From Chitinophagaceae bacterium (GTDB lineage: Bacteria > Bacteroidota > Bacteroidia > Chitinophagales > UBA10324): 64,000 bases of DNA. Both the position numbers and the translations under genes were made by a program. The stretch is from the NCBI GenBank assembly GCA_016717285.1, contig JADKFU010000004.1, positions 248,001 through 312,000 of the forward strand, in the 5' to 3' direction. Position 1 is the stretch's first letter, and the number at the start of each line of letters is the position of its first letter. Shown here piece by piece: positions 27,197 through 35,003 of this stretch. The notes below the pieces were generated by a model. The model did not search any database and was not told the DNA's origin. It saw only the letters and a program-made list of their open reading frames with translations.

Positions 27197-27638
27197 AGTT
27201 GAAAATTTTTAGTACAAACATCACTTTTCAACTACCATGCCATAGGAGTATTGTTTTATACGACACAACTATGACAAACAGACTTAACCAAACATTATGT
27301 TTTGCTAATAAAACAGAATGCCACTAAATTTCAGTCGATTAAGGATGTAATATTTTCAAGATTGGTTCACGGCAGGATTCTTTTTTGCCAGCAGCTTGTA
27401 TCATATATATTATCAGCAAAATGCCAAAGAACCATTTTAATCGAATTGCATATCAACATTATTTAATTTCTTTTATATGCAATCTTCCTTTATTGGTATT
27501 ACGATTAATCCGGATTTTTCATTTGCAAAGGCTGCTGCTTTGGATCGCCTTATAAATAGTGTCCTGCTATTAAGTTAAAAAACAAAAGGCAGCGAATCGG
27601 TCGCTGCCTTTTGAGGCAAAAAAATCTCACGTCAGTTA
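27197..27638. other. 442-base gap without a gene
   Basis: Between two minus-strand lipoprotein genes. It holds the second copy of the 23-base repeat (27506-27528) and the ompA-family terminator at its left end (27583-27613). No open frame of interest and no RNA gene signature was seen. Confidence 0.5.
27583..27613 (-). terminator. terminator after the OmpA-family gene
   Basis: CAAAAGGCAGCGA (27583-27595) pairs perfectly with TCGCTGCCTTTTG (27601-27613) around a 5-base loop. On the minus strand a T-run follows (complement of 27575-27582). Confidence 0.92.
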
Positions 27639-28484
27639 TTATTTCTGGGTCTCCAGCAACTTAAAAAACTGATCCAACTGTGGCAGAATGACAATGCGGG
27701 TGCGGCGATTTGCAGCACGTCCTGCGTCAGTGTCATTCCCGGCAACTGAAATATATTCACTTCTTCCGGCAGCAATCATACGCTTCGGATCAACAGCATA
27801 ATCCTTTTGCAGAATGCGTGTTACAGCAGTTGCACGCAATACGCTCAGATCCCAATTGTCTTTTATAAAACTGGTTTTGATGGCTTTGTTGTCAGTGTGA
27901 CCTTCCACCATAAACTGTATGTCAGGTTGTGCGTTTACCACCGCGGCAACTTTGCCTAACACTGCTTTAGCAGCAGGGGTTACTTCATAGCTACCACTTT
28001 TAAACAGCATCTTGTCGGAGATAGATATGAAAACCGCGCTTCCTTCCACCTTAATTTCAACATCCTGATCATTCACATCCTGCAATGCGCCTTTCAGATT
28101 CATGACCAACGCCATGTTCAAGGAGTCTTTTTTCGCCATCGAAACCTGCAGGTCTTTAATATAGGCATCTTTCAGGTTCAGGTTATCCAACGATTTCTTG
28201 ATGCTTTCGGCCTGTGTTGCAGAAATCACGGAGAGGTTTTGTAATTGATTGACCGCAGTCGTGTAATTTTCTTTATAGAAAGCATTTTCCTTTTCAAGGT
28301 CACTCAATTTCTTATCATTAATTTCCTTTTGGGTGAGACAGGTTTTTAATTGGTCTTCCACTTTCGCATAATCCGTTTTTAAGGAATCATACTTTGCCAC
28401 CTGGCTGTTAAATTTTTTTGTGCTTACACAGGAAGTCATCACCATCGACAAGGCAATGAATAACGTTAGATTTCTCAGATTCAT
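27639..28484 (-). CDS. OmpA-family peptidoglycan-binding lipoprotein
   Basis: From the ATG at 28484 the protein has 281 residues, beginning with a lipoprotein signal ending MVMTSC (Cys19); an earlier ATG at 28526 would bury this signal, so the later start is chosen. Residues 25-110 look coiled-coil (VEDQLKTCLTQKEINDKKLSDLEKE). The C-terminal 120 residues are an OmpA domain with VEGHTDN and the diaminopimelate-binding NWDLSVLRA, then GRAANRRTRIVI. It should tie the outer membrane to peptidoglycan. A TATTTTTG -7 element sits just upstream (28504-28511). Confidence 0.92.
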   Translation of the reverse strand: MNLRNLTLFIALSMVMTSCVSTKKFNSQVAKYDSLKTDYAKVEDQLKTCLTQKEINDKKLSDLEKENAFYKENYTTAVNQLQNLSVISATQAESIKKSLDNLNLKDAYIKDLQVSMAKKDSLNMALVMNLKGALQDVNDQDVEIKVEGSAVFISISDKMLFKSGSYEVTPAAKAVLGKVAAVVNAQPDIQFMVEGHTDNKAIKTSFIKDNWDLSVLRATAVTRILQKDYAVDPKRMIAAGRSEYISVAGNDTDAGRAANRRTRIVILPQLDQFFKLLETQK

Positions 28485-28503
28485 AGTTTTTTTAGATTTA
28501 GCG

Positions 28504-28511
28504 CAAAAATA
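28504..28511 (-). promoter_or_regulatory. candidate -7 element of the OmpA-family gene
   Basis: TATTTTTG on the minus strand matches TAnnTTTG and lies 19 bases before the chosen ATG at 28484. It falls inside the longer alternative frame, which supports the later start. No -33 TTTG was found at the expected distance. Confidence 0.45.
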
Positions 28512-28596
28512 AGTCATGTAACTCAATTCTTTCTATTTTGAAAGTATACGTTTCAATGATTATTATCATACGCAATGTACTGTTGTTTCAAAGTCA

Positions 28597-28627
28597 TTTG
28601 CATTGATTGTGGATTACTGTATTTTTG
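28597..28627 (+). promoter_or_regulatory. promoter of the DUF4920 gene
   Basis: TTTG (28597-28600) and TATTTTTG (28620-28627) are separated by 19 bases, matching the Bacteroidota -33/-7 promoter. The predicted start of transcription leaves about 15 bases before the ATG at 28646, and it excludes the longer alternative frame starting at 28607. Confidence 0.7.
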
Positions 28628-28645
28628 GCAAAAATTCCATCTATC

Positions 28646-29104
28646 ATGACAACTTTCCGATTCGTTTTCACCATGTTGTTAAGCATTGCATTGACAGGCC
28701 GTTTGTATGCCCAGGAAGCTGCGTATTTCGGAAAAAAAATTGATGATAAAGGTGCCATATCAATGGCCAGTCTTGAAAAAGAGTTGGAAAATAAAGACAC
28801 ACTGAAAACCAAAGTCACCGGCAAGGTGGTAGAATGCTGCCAGGCGAAAGGCTGCTGGATGACTATCGATAAAAGTGATGGAACTACCATGCGTGTAAAA
28901 TTCAAAGACTATGGATTTTTTGTTCCAAAAAACAGTGCTGGAAAAACGGCGGTAATGGAAGGCATCGCCATGGTGGAAACAGTTTCGGTAGATGAGCAAC
29001 GCCATTATGCGGAAGATGCCGGAAAATCAAAAGCAGAAATTAAGGCTATCAACAAGCCGAGCCGTCAATTGGTATTTGTTGCGGATGGTGTAATTCTCCG
29101 GTAG
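28646..29104 (+). CDS. secreted DUF4920 protein
   Basis: A 152-residue protein from the ATG at 28646 with a signal peptide (cleavage near RLYAQ). The mature part is a small beta-barrel of the DUF4920 type: KVTGKVVECCQAKGCWMTID with a CC-x4-C cysteine group, and MRVKFKDYGFFVPKNSAGK. The cysteines may bind metal or form a redox centre; no function is established that I know of. It is convergent with rimO through a 110-base repeat-like gap. Confidence 0.82.
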   Translation: MTTFRFVFTMLLSIALTGRLYAQEAAYFGKKIDDKGAISMASLEKELENKDTLKTKVTGKVVECCQAKGCWMTIDKSDGTTMRVKFKDYGFFVPKNSAGKTAVMEGIAMVETVSVDEQRHYAEDAGKSKAEIKAINKPSRQLVFVADGVILR

Positions 29105-29210
29105 AGACGCGCTGCATCGCGGCTTTTACTAATAAATATTTTTCAGTGCCATTAGTATTTAGGTGGCAAATACCATGATAGGAGGAGACGCAAAGCATTG
29201 CGTTTCTACA
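29101..29210. repeat. GAGACGC-type inverted repeat between DUF4920 and rimO
   Basis: GTAGAGACGCG at 29101 faces GCGTTTCTAC near 29200, the ends of an imperfect inverted repeat that fills the convergent gap. Each end also has a small hairpin (ACGCAA/TTGCGT at 29188-29204). Motifs like GTAGAGACGC are common short intergenic repeats in Bacteroidota and cyanobacteria (recall). Confidence 0.5.
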
Positions 29211-29214
29211 CAAA

Positions 29215-30525
29215 TCAAACCGGTTCTCCGTACAAATCAAATTCTTCGGCATGTGTGATTTCAATATTGGCAAAATCACCAACACGCAGATAATGTTTAG
29301 CAGCATCAATCAACACTTCATTATCTACTTCAGGAGAGTCAAATTCAGTTCTTCCTATAAAATAATTTCCTTCTTTCCGATCAATTAAAACCTTAAATTT
29401 CTTACCGACTTTTTGCTGGTTGAGTTGAAAAGAAATTCCTTCCTGAACTTCCATGATACGGGCAGCACGCAATTGCTTTTCTTCTTCCGGAACATCATCT
29501 GTTAATTCGTATCCGGAAGTTCCTTCTTCATGCGAATAGGTGAATACGCCCACCCGTTCAAATTTTATTTTTTCAATAAATTCAATCAGTTCCGCTACAT
29601 CCTTTTCCGTTTCGCCCGGAAAGCCCATCAACATAGTCGTCCGCAGTGCAATGCCCGGCACCTTTTCACGAATCGTTGCAATCAATTCATAAATTTCCGG
29701 TTTTGAAATCTGTCTGCGCATTCTGCTGAGTACCGGATCGCTGATGTGCTGCAATGGAATGTCTAAATAGTTACAGATATTATCGCGTTCACGAATCACA
29801 TCCAGCATTTCGATCGGAAATTTGCTGGGATAAGCATAATGCAAACGAATCCATTCCAAACCCTGAACATCCGCTAAAACATGCAGTAGTTCAGCCAGTC
29901 TGCGTTCTTTGTAAATATCCAATCCATAGTAAGTGAGTTCCTGGGCAATCAGAATAATTTCCTTCACACCGTTTCTCACCAAACCTTTTGCTTCCGCAAC
30001 AATGTCTTCCATCGGTTTGGAAACATGCTGACCGCGCATCAATGGAATAGCGCAAAAGGAACAGGTGCGGTTGCAGCCCTCAGAAATTTTCAAATACGCA
30101 TAATGTTGCGGATTGATCATCAGCCGCTCACCAATTAATTCATGTTTATAATCCGCTCCTAGCTTATGCAGCAATGCAGGCAATTCCATGGTGCCGAAGT
30201 AAGCATCCACCTCCGGAATTTCCACTTCCAATTCGTTCTTATAGCGTTCGCTTAAACAACCGGTAACATATAATTTTTGAATGCCGCCTTCATTTTTAAC
30301 ATTCGCATATTCAAGAATGGTATTCACTGATTCCTCTTTTGCCCGATCAATAAATCCGCAAGTATTGATGATCACAATATCACTGTCAGCATTTTCCTTT
30401 TCATGTGTCACATCAAAAGCGTTCGCCCGCAATTGTCCCATCATCACTTCACTGTCCACCATGTTCTTTGAACAGCCAAGTGTGATTACGTTGATGGTGG
30501 GCTTATGAATTGATTTCGTGCGCAT
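29215..30525 (-). CDS. rimO: ribosomal protein S12 methylthiotransferase
   Basis: Radical-SAM enzyme that methylthiolates Asp88 of ribosomal protein S12. The 436 residues show the UPF0004 N-terminal domain with its cluster cysteines (TLGCSKNMVDSE, NTCGFI, VTGCLSERY), the radical-SAM motif CNRTCSFCAIP, and a C-terminal TRAM domain (KVGKKFKVLIDRKEGNYFIGRTEFD). The CSKNMVDSE variant after the first cysteine is typical of RimO rather than MiaB. The gene follows ftsY on the same strand (gap 69 bases containing an AATGACC word repeat). Confidence 0.95.
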   Translation of the reverse strand: MRTKSIHKPTINVITLGCSKNMVDSEVMMGQLRANAFDVTHEKENADSDIVIINTCGFIDRAKEESVNTILEYANVKNEGGIQKLYVTGCLSERYKNELEVEIPEVDAYFGTMELPALLHKLGADYKHELIGERLMINPQHYAYLKISEGCNRTCSFCAIPLMRGQHVSKPMEDIVAEAKGLVRNGVKEIILIAQELTYYGLDIYKERRLAELLHVLADVQGLEWIRLHYAYPSKFPIEMLDVIRERDNICNYLDIPLQHISDPVLSRMRRQISKPEIYELIATIREKVPGIALRTTMLMGFPGETEKDVAELIEFIEKIKFERVGVFTYSHEEGTSGYELTDDVPEEEKQLRAARIMEVQEGISFQLNQQKVGKKFKVLIDRKEGNYFIGRTEFDSPEVDNEVLIDAAKHYLRVGDFANIEITHAEEFDLYGEPV

Positions 30526-30539
30526 TTTTTTTCAGTTAA

Positions 30540-30594
30540 TGATCAGCAACTGTAATGACTCAATGACCAATGACCAATGACCAATGACTTTTAC
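30540..30594. repeat. tandem AATGACC words between ftsY and rimO
   Basis: Three tandem CAATGAC units (30558-30590) plus looser copies (AATGACTC). Related ATGACCAATGACC words recur at 63628-63650. The units are 8 bases and too short for CRISPR. Confidence 0.6.
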
Positions 30595-31551
30595 CTATTT
30601 CCCCTCAAACAAAGACTCCACAAACTCATTGCGATTGAAAACCTGGAGTTGATTTATTTTTTCTCCTACTCCAATATATTTAACCGGAATTTTGAACTGA
30701 TCGGCAATGCCAATTACTACGCCGCCTTTGGCTGTTCCATCTAATTTTGTGAGTGCAATGGCAGTAACTTCAGTTACCGCTGTAAATTGTTTCGCCTGTT
30801 CAATCGCATTTTGTCCGGTTGATGCATCCAGCACCAGCAGCACTTCATGTGGTGCATCAGGCATCACTTTCTGCATCACTCTTTTAATTTTGCCCAACTC
30901 ATTCATCAGGTTCACCTTGTTGTGAAGCCTTCCTGCTGTATCAATAATAATCACATCCGAATTGCGGCTTACACCTGATTGCAATGTATCGAAAGCAACG
31001 GCAGCAGGGTCGGCGCCGGTAGGTTGCTTTACAATAGGTACACCCGCTCTTTCGCTCCAGATGGTAAGCTGGTCAACAGCTGCAGCGCGGAAAGTATCGG
31101 CAGCACCCAACAAGACACTCTTCCCTTGCTGCTTGAATTGATGCGCGAGCTTTCCGATTGTAGTCGTTTTTCCAACACCATTCACGCCCACTACCATAAT
31201 TACATAAGGGTGAATATTGGAGGGAATTTCAAAATCGTTTGCCGGGGCACCCGTAGCTTCCGATAGAAGCTGTACCATCTCTTCTTTCAGAATCCGGTTG
31301 AGATCGGAAGTGTTTAAATATTTGTCACGTGCCACGCGTTCTTCCAACCGCTTAATAATTTTCACTGTTGTTTCAACGCCAACATCAGAAGCCACCAGTG
31401 CTTCTTCCACATCATCAAGCGCCTCATCGTCAACTGTTGCTTTTCCAGCTACCGCCTTGGCAATTTTGGTGAAAAAATTCTCCTTGGTTTTTTCCAACCC
31501 TTTGTCGAGGTCTTCCTTTTTTTCTTTGCTAAAGAATTTGAATAGGGCCAT
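30595..31551 (-). CDS. ftsY: signal recognition particle receptor FtsY
   Basis: GTPase that docks SRP-bound ribosomes at the inner membrane. The 318 residues contain the NG domain only: G1 GVNGVGKTTTIGKLA (122-136), DTFRAAAVDQL, G3 DTAGRLHN and G4 TKLDGTAKGG. The acidic A domain of E. coli FtsY is missing, replaced by a short basic N-terminus (ALFKFFSKEKK) that could bind lipid, as in many Bacteroidota. It lies downstream of the rpmB operon beyond a terminator. Confidence 0.96.
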   Translation of the reverse strand: MALFKFFSKEKKEDLDKGLEKTKENFFTKIAKAVAGKATVDDEALDDVEEALVASDVGVETTVKIIKRLEERVARDKYLNTSDLNRILKEEMVQLLSEATGAPANDFEIPSNIHPYVIMVVGVNGVGKTTTIGKLAHQFKQQGKSVLLGAADTFRAAAVDQLTIWSERAGVPIVKQPTGADPAAVAFDTLQSGVSRNSDVIIIDTAGRLHNKVNLMNELGKIKRVMQKVMPDAPHEVLLVLDASTGQNAIEQAKQFTAVTEVTAIALTKLDGTAKGGVVIGIADQFKIPVKYIGVGEKINQLQVFNRNEFVESLFEGK

Positions 31552-31570
31552 AGGAGTTATTTTTTGTTAA

Positions 31571-31619
31571 CGACATGATTGTCGCAGTAGTTGTTTAATC
31601 ACGCGACATGTATGTCGCG
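31571..31619. repeat. twin CGACATG palindromes upstream of ftsY
   Basis: CGACATGATTGTCGC (31571-31585) and CGCGACATGTATGTCGCG (31602-31619) are two related palindromes, 17 bases apart, directly ahead of ftsY. They could be a repressor operator pair or an intergenic repeat; no regulator can be named. Confidence 0.5.
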
Positions 31620-31633
31620 ATACGGGTTCAAAC

Positions 31634-31664
31634 AAAAAAAGCTCCTCCCAAATGAGAGAAGCTT
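31634..31664 (-). terminator. terminator of the rpmB-rpmG-DUF4295 operon
   Basis: AAGCTCCTC (31639-31647) pairs with GAGAAGCTT (31656-31664), nine pairs with one G-U in the minus-strand RNA, followed by a run of seven T (complement of 31634-31640). Confidence 0.85.
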
Positions 31665-31686
31665 TCGGATTTCCTGATGGGAAGGA

Positions 31687-31875
31687 TTATTGACCGTTAG
31701 CCAGAAATTCCTTCACCTTGTCCTTGTGTATCATTTTCTCTTTAAAAACATAAGCGCCGGATTTATCGGAGCGCTCAGAAACGATCACACGAACAAACGC
31801 TTTGGAAGCAGCCGACTGTGCCGCATCTTTTACAACCTTCGCGTTCTTGGATACTTTACCTGCATCTTTTGCCAT
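31687..31875 (-). CDS. DUF4295 small basic protein, probable ribosomal protein
   Basis: A 62-residue lysine-rich protein (AFVRVIVSERSDKSGAYVFKEKMI), the DUF4295 family that is confined to Bacteroidota and always found beside rpmB-rpmG. From memory, a cryo-EM study of a Flavobacterium ribosome described a new large-subunit protein (bL38) from this locus, and this family is my candidate; I cannot check that here. The first 25 residues (AGKVSKNAKVVKDAAQSAASK) are Ala/Lys-rich and look more degenerate than usual. It starts 8 bases after rpmG. Confidence 0.85.
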   Translation of the reverse strand: MAKDAGKVSKNAKVVKDAAQSAASKAFVRVIVSERSDKSGAYVFKEKMIHKDKVKEFLANGQ

Positions 31876-31883
31876 AATTGTGC

Positions 31884-32066
31884 TTATTTAATTTCTTTAT
31901 GAATGGTATATTTTTTCAGCGTCGGATTGTATTTTTTCAATTCGATCCGGTTGGGAGTGTTCTTCTTGTTCTTAGTTGTGATGTATCTGGAAGTACCCGG
32001 CATGCCAGTGGTTTTATGCTCTGTGCATTCCAGAATCACCTGCACCCTGCTTTCTTTCTTTGCCAT
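31884..32066 (-). CDS. rpmG: 50S ribosomal protein L33
   Basis: Small large-subunit protein of 60 residues with the L33 pattern VQVILECTEHK, SRYITTKNKKNTPNRIELKKYNPTLKKYTIHKE. Only one cysteine (Cys14) remains of the CxxC pairs, so this is the zinc-free (C-minus) form. Second gene of the rpmB operon, 75 bases after rpmB. Confidence 0.96.
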   Translation of the reverse strand: MAKKESRVQVILECTEHKTTGMPGTSRYITTKNKKNTPNRIELKKYNPTLKKYTIHKEIK

Positions 32067-32141
32067 TGTTTCTAATTACGCTTGAATCTTTGAAAATAAT
32101 TGGTTCCTGCTGATAACCCTTTAAGGGCTTTGCCAGCACAT

Positions 32142-32378
32142 TTAAACGGTAACGCCTCTTTCCTTCATTTCCCGCAACACAGCCGAAATCCCCTTCTTGT
32201 TAATCGTACGAATGGCTCCGGTAGAAATTTTGAGTTCTATCCAACGGTTTTCTTCAGGGATAAAGAATCGCTTTTTCTGCAGGTTCGGCATAAAACGGCG
32301 GTTCGATTTGATGTTGGAATGCGACACTTTATGGCCGCTCATCGACTTCTTCCCGGTTACTTCACAAACTTTCGACAT
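32142..32378 (-). CDS. rpmB: 50S ribosomal protein L28
   Basis: A 78-residue protein from the ATG at 32378, matching the normal L28 start MSKVCEVTGKKSMSGHKVSHSN, followed by KSNRRFMPNLQKKRFF. A longer frame begins at 32432, but the promoter at 32403-32433 lies within it and rules it out. No zinc-binding cysteine set is present beyond Cys5. First gene of the operon. Confidence 0.96.
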   Translation of the reverse strand: MSKVCEVTGKKSMSGHKVSHSNIKSNRRFMPNLQKKRFFIPEENRWIELKISTGAIRTINKKGISAVLREMKERGVTV

Positions 32379-32402
32379 GTTGATAAATTTAAAAATGGAC
32401 GG

Positions 32403-32433
32403 CAAAGATAGCACAAGTTTCCTTTTCTGCAAA
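32403..32433 (-). promoter_or_regulatory. promoter of the rpmB-rpmG-DUF4295 operon
   Basis: On the minus strand TTTG (32433-32430) is followed after 19 bases by TATCTTTG (32410-32403), an exact match to TTTG-N19-TAnnTTTG. Transcription would begin near 32400, about 22 bases before the rpmB ATG. This is the best promoter in the window. Confidence 0.8.
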
Positions 32434-32439
32434 CGGAAG

Positions 32440-32751
32440 AATGAAGTTTGAAAGGTTTGAAGGTTTGAAGGGTTTGGGTGGTTTGAAATGTTTATATGGT
32501 TTAGGTGTTTTGAAATGTTTGGGTTGGTTAGCTCTTCAATGGGAAGTCCAGAGTCCTTGGTTCTGAGCCTGTCTTTAATCTTGTGGAAAATCCTACCTTA
32601 TAAGCCACAAATTAATATTCCTAATTCGTAGTCAATGCCAATGCCTAATGCCTAAATTCGCAACATGCCTAATGCTGCTATAATCCGATAAAGGCCTAAT
32701 TGCTTCATCTTATCGCCTAGCCTTTAATTCCTAATTCCTAATTCCTAATTC
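32440..32751. repeat. gene-free 310 bases made of tandem words
   Basis: Starts with repeated GGTTTGAAGGTTTGAAGGG (32453-32530), continues with GCCTAATGCCTAA words (32637-32700) and ends in five tandem units of CCTAATT (32725-32757). No gene or RNA signature. The AATTCCTAATTC word is shared with gaps near 950, 5700, 10590, 24600, 50430 and 63550. Confidence 0.65.
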
Positions 32752-34020
32752 CTAATTCACCTGCTCCTGAAGTTTCCGCATATTAAGTTTTCGGATCGAC
32801 GGTGAAATGTATGCCGTAAGAAATACAATCAGAATGGTCATTGATCCGCCAAAAATGACGGAAGGGACAAGTCCCATCAGTTTAGCGGCTACTCCTGATT
32901 CAAAGGCGCCAATCTCATTGGAAGAACCCACAAATACATTGTTTACGGCTGAAACCCTGCCTCTCATGTGATCCGGCGTCATCAGTTGCAGAATGGTTCC
33001 GCGAATAATGACGCTGACACTGTCAAAAGCACCGGTAAGAAACAGCAGCAACAGGGAGAGATAAAAGTTTGAGGAAAGCGCAAAGCAGATGGTGGCGATT
33101 CCAAATCCTGCAATAGCCAGTAACAGATTCCTGCCGGCTTTACTCATAGATGGGCGGTGGGCCATGAAAAGTCCGGTAATCACAGAGCCAACAAACGGAG
33201 CTGCCCGCATGATGCCCAATCCTTCCGGACCCACTAAAAGAACGTCCGCAGCAAAAACCGGTAACATGGCCACTGCTCCGCCAAATAGAACAGCAAAAAG
33301 ATCAAGCGATAGCGTACTTAGCACGACAGGATTTTTAAAAACAAACCTGATTCCTGCTGTCAACCCCGCCATTAATGGTTCCTTTTTATCACTAACAGGC
33401 AAAGGTCTTGAAGGAATCTGTAAAAATAAGGACGCATTCAAAACCAGGAAAAAACAAAGCATGCCATACGCCCAACTGATCCCTGCGAAACCATAGACCA
33501 GACCTCCAATAGCCGGACCGGAGATAGCAGCAAATTGCCACGTATTTGAAATCCAGGTAACACCATTGGCAAATAAATTCCTTGGAACGATCTGCGCAAA
33601 AAAAGCAGTGATGGCAGGTGCCAGAAAACCCCTGGCTATTCCTATCAGGAAAATGATTACATAAATGGGGAAGGTGTGGTACTTTTCGAGCAAATGGCTG
33701 AAAGGCAACGTGAAAAAAAACAAACTTCCGGAGCACAAAATCAGCAATAGCGAAAAAATGATGATTAGTTTTCTGCGTGCTATAATATCCGCAACATGAC
33801 CGCCTAATAAGGAGGAAATAATATAAGGTAATGCCTCCGTCAATCCGATTAAGCCCAGTGAAAGTGGATCTTTAGTGTAGGAATAAACCTGCCAGCCGAC
33901 AATTACAGCCTGCATCTGGAGTGCCATAGTAATAAACATGCGCGCCAATAGGTATAGCCGGAAATCTCTGACTTGTAACGAAGCATATGGTTGGTGGAGA
34001 GGAGTTGGTTCGTTGGACAT
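32752..34020 (-). CDS. MFS transporter, EntS/enterobactin-exporter type
   Basis: A 422-residue inner-membrane protein with 12 predicted helices from the ATG at 34018-34020; the frame is open upstream to 34089 but those 23 residues are polar and atypical. MFS marks: the loop 2-3 motif GGHVADIIARRKLI and PLLVGPEGLGIMRAAPF-like central loop; the pattern of the second half (TPDHMRGRVSAVNNVFVGSSNEIG) matches the EntS/DHA3 subgroup, which exports siderophores or macrolides. No siderophore gene is adjacent. Confidence 0.88.
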   Translation of the reverse strand: MSNEPTPLHQPYASLQVRDFRLYLLARMFITMALQMQAVIVGWQVYSYTKDPLSLGLIGLTEALPYIISSLLGGHVADIIARRKLIIIFSLLLILCSGSLFFFTLPFSHLLEKYHTFPIYVIIFLIGIARGFLAPAITAFFAQIVPRNLFANGVTWISNTWQFAAISGPAIGGLVYGFAGISWAYGMLCFFLVLNASLFLQIPSRPLPVSDKKEPLMAGLTAGIRFVFKNPVVLSTLSLDLFAVLFGGAVAMLPVFAADVLLVGPEGLGIMRAAPFVGSVITGLFMAHRPSMSKAGRNLLLAIAGFGIATICFALSSNFYLSLLLLFLTGAFDSVSVIIRGTILQLMTPDHMRGRVSAVNNVFVGSSNEIGAFESGVAAKLMGLVPSVIFGGSMTILIVFLTAYISPSIRKLNMRKLQEQVN

Positions 34021-34531
34021 ATTATCCCGTGAAGATAAGATGGAAGTTGGAGACCCGACTGAACCGGATACTAATAAGGTGAATGACAATCACGCAAAGA
34101 ATTTCTAAAAGTATTTTAACACTTAACAGCATTTAAAGACAGACCACAATGGTTTCTTTACTTTTAAAGACTAAACTATTGTTAAACCCTTAGAAGTTCC
34201 TATGATTAATCAATATAATTGTTACATCGCTTACCCTTCGGCTGCGCTCAGGGTGCGCTTCTGGCAAAGCCGAACCAAAGAGCATTGTAAAAAAATTAAT
34301 TGATTTCAAAACAGATTCTTAGAAAAAGAGTGACTCGCAAACGCGCTAAGCATGCCATAAAAACATCGAATGTTGCTTTCCGGTAATTTAGTATGAATCG
34401 GAAATTGTCGTTAAAGCCAATGAATCTCTATCAATCAATTAAGAAAGTGTAAATTATTCACGGTAGAAAGAGTTCCAAATAAAAAGCCCTATCAGGATTT
34501 CTGAAAGGGCTTTCGTTTATGTGTTCGTGGT
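34021..34531. other. 511-base gap with a CTTCGGCTGCGCTCAGGG hairpin
   Basis: Between the MFS gene and the ferredoxin gene, both minus. TTCGGCT (34237-34243) pairs with AGCCGAA (34268-34274) around a CGCTCAGGGTGCGC core, a short intergenic motif often met in Bacteroidota. A GCAAACGCGCTAAGC word lies near 34338. No gene was seen. Confidence 0.5.
34483..34513 (-). terminator. terminator after the ferredoxin gene
   Basis: AAAGCCCT (34483-34490) pairs with AGGGCTTT (34506-34513); an inner TCAG/CTGA pair extends the stem across an A/A mismatch. On the minus strand the run TTTTT follows. Confidence 0.85.
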
Positions 34532-34879
34532 TCAGACGTGCATCTTGGCTTTCTTTTCCAGCAATTGTTCTTTCGTTTCCACATGTTCCGGATCAGGTAC
34601 GCAGCAATCTACCGGGCAAACGGCAGCGCATTGCGGTTCCTCATGAAATCCTTCACATTCTGTACACTTGTTTGGAACAATGTAATAAATGTCGTCGGAA
34701 ATAGGAGGAAAACGCTGATCAGCATCTACCGCTGTGCCATCAAGCAAAGTAACACTCCCTTTAACAGAGGTTCCATCAGCAACTGCCCATTCAGCACCGC
34801 CTTCATAAATCGCATTATTCGGACATTCCGGTTCACAGGCGCCGCAGTTAATGCATTCTTCAGTAATTCGAATAGCCAT
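34532..34879 (-). CDS. 2x[4Fe-4S] ferredoxin, extended (Alvin-type)
   Basis: Electron carrier of 115 residues. The first cluster motif is CINCGACEPECP (residues 9-20) and the second CTECEGFHEEPQCAAVCP, with seven residues between its second and third cysteines, the insertion typical of Allochromatium-type ferredoxins. A charged C-terminal helix (ETKEQLLEKKAKMHV) follows. It is divergent from the acyl-CoA reductase gene. A pairing seen in other Bacteroidota suggests a shared role in acyl-CoA or lipid metabolism, but that is inference. Confidence 0.94.
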   Translation of the reverse strand: MAIRITEECINCGACEPECPNNAIYEGGAEWAVADGTSVKGSVTLLDGTAVDADQRFPPISDDIYYIVPNKCTECEGFHEEPQCAAVCPVDCCVPDPEHVETKEQLLEKKAKMHV

Positions 34880-34899
34880 AGTTCTTAGTTTTGCGTCGT

Positions 34900-34929
34900 C
34901 AAAATTATAAAAGAAACCAGCTTTTCAAG
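34900..34929 (-). promoter_or_regulatory. promoter of the ferredoxin gene
   Basis: On the minus strand TAATTTTG (34907-34900) fits TAnnTTTG, and CTTG (34929-34926), three of four to TTTG, lies 18 bases upstream. The ATG at 34879 follows with a leader of about 18 bases. Confidence 0.55.
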
Positions 34930-35003
34930 CAGGTTCACCGTTTAAAATATTTCAACCGTTAATTGTTGTTGCAGCAAAGTACTATCAAAACTGTTGCTGA
35001 ACA

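Noticed and set aside
32700..32757. Tandem CCTAATT units as a possible CRISPR array
   Set aside because: Units are 7 bases, have no spacers of constant length, and no cas gene is present.
34021..34531. Possible riboswitch or small RNA in the gene-free stretch
   Set aside because: Only a short hairpin of a common intergenic type and the ferredoxin terminator are visible; no known motif.
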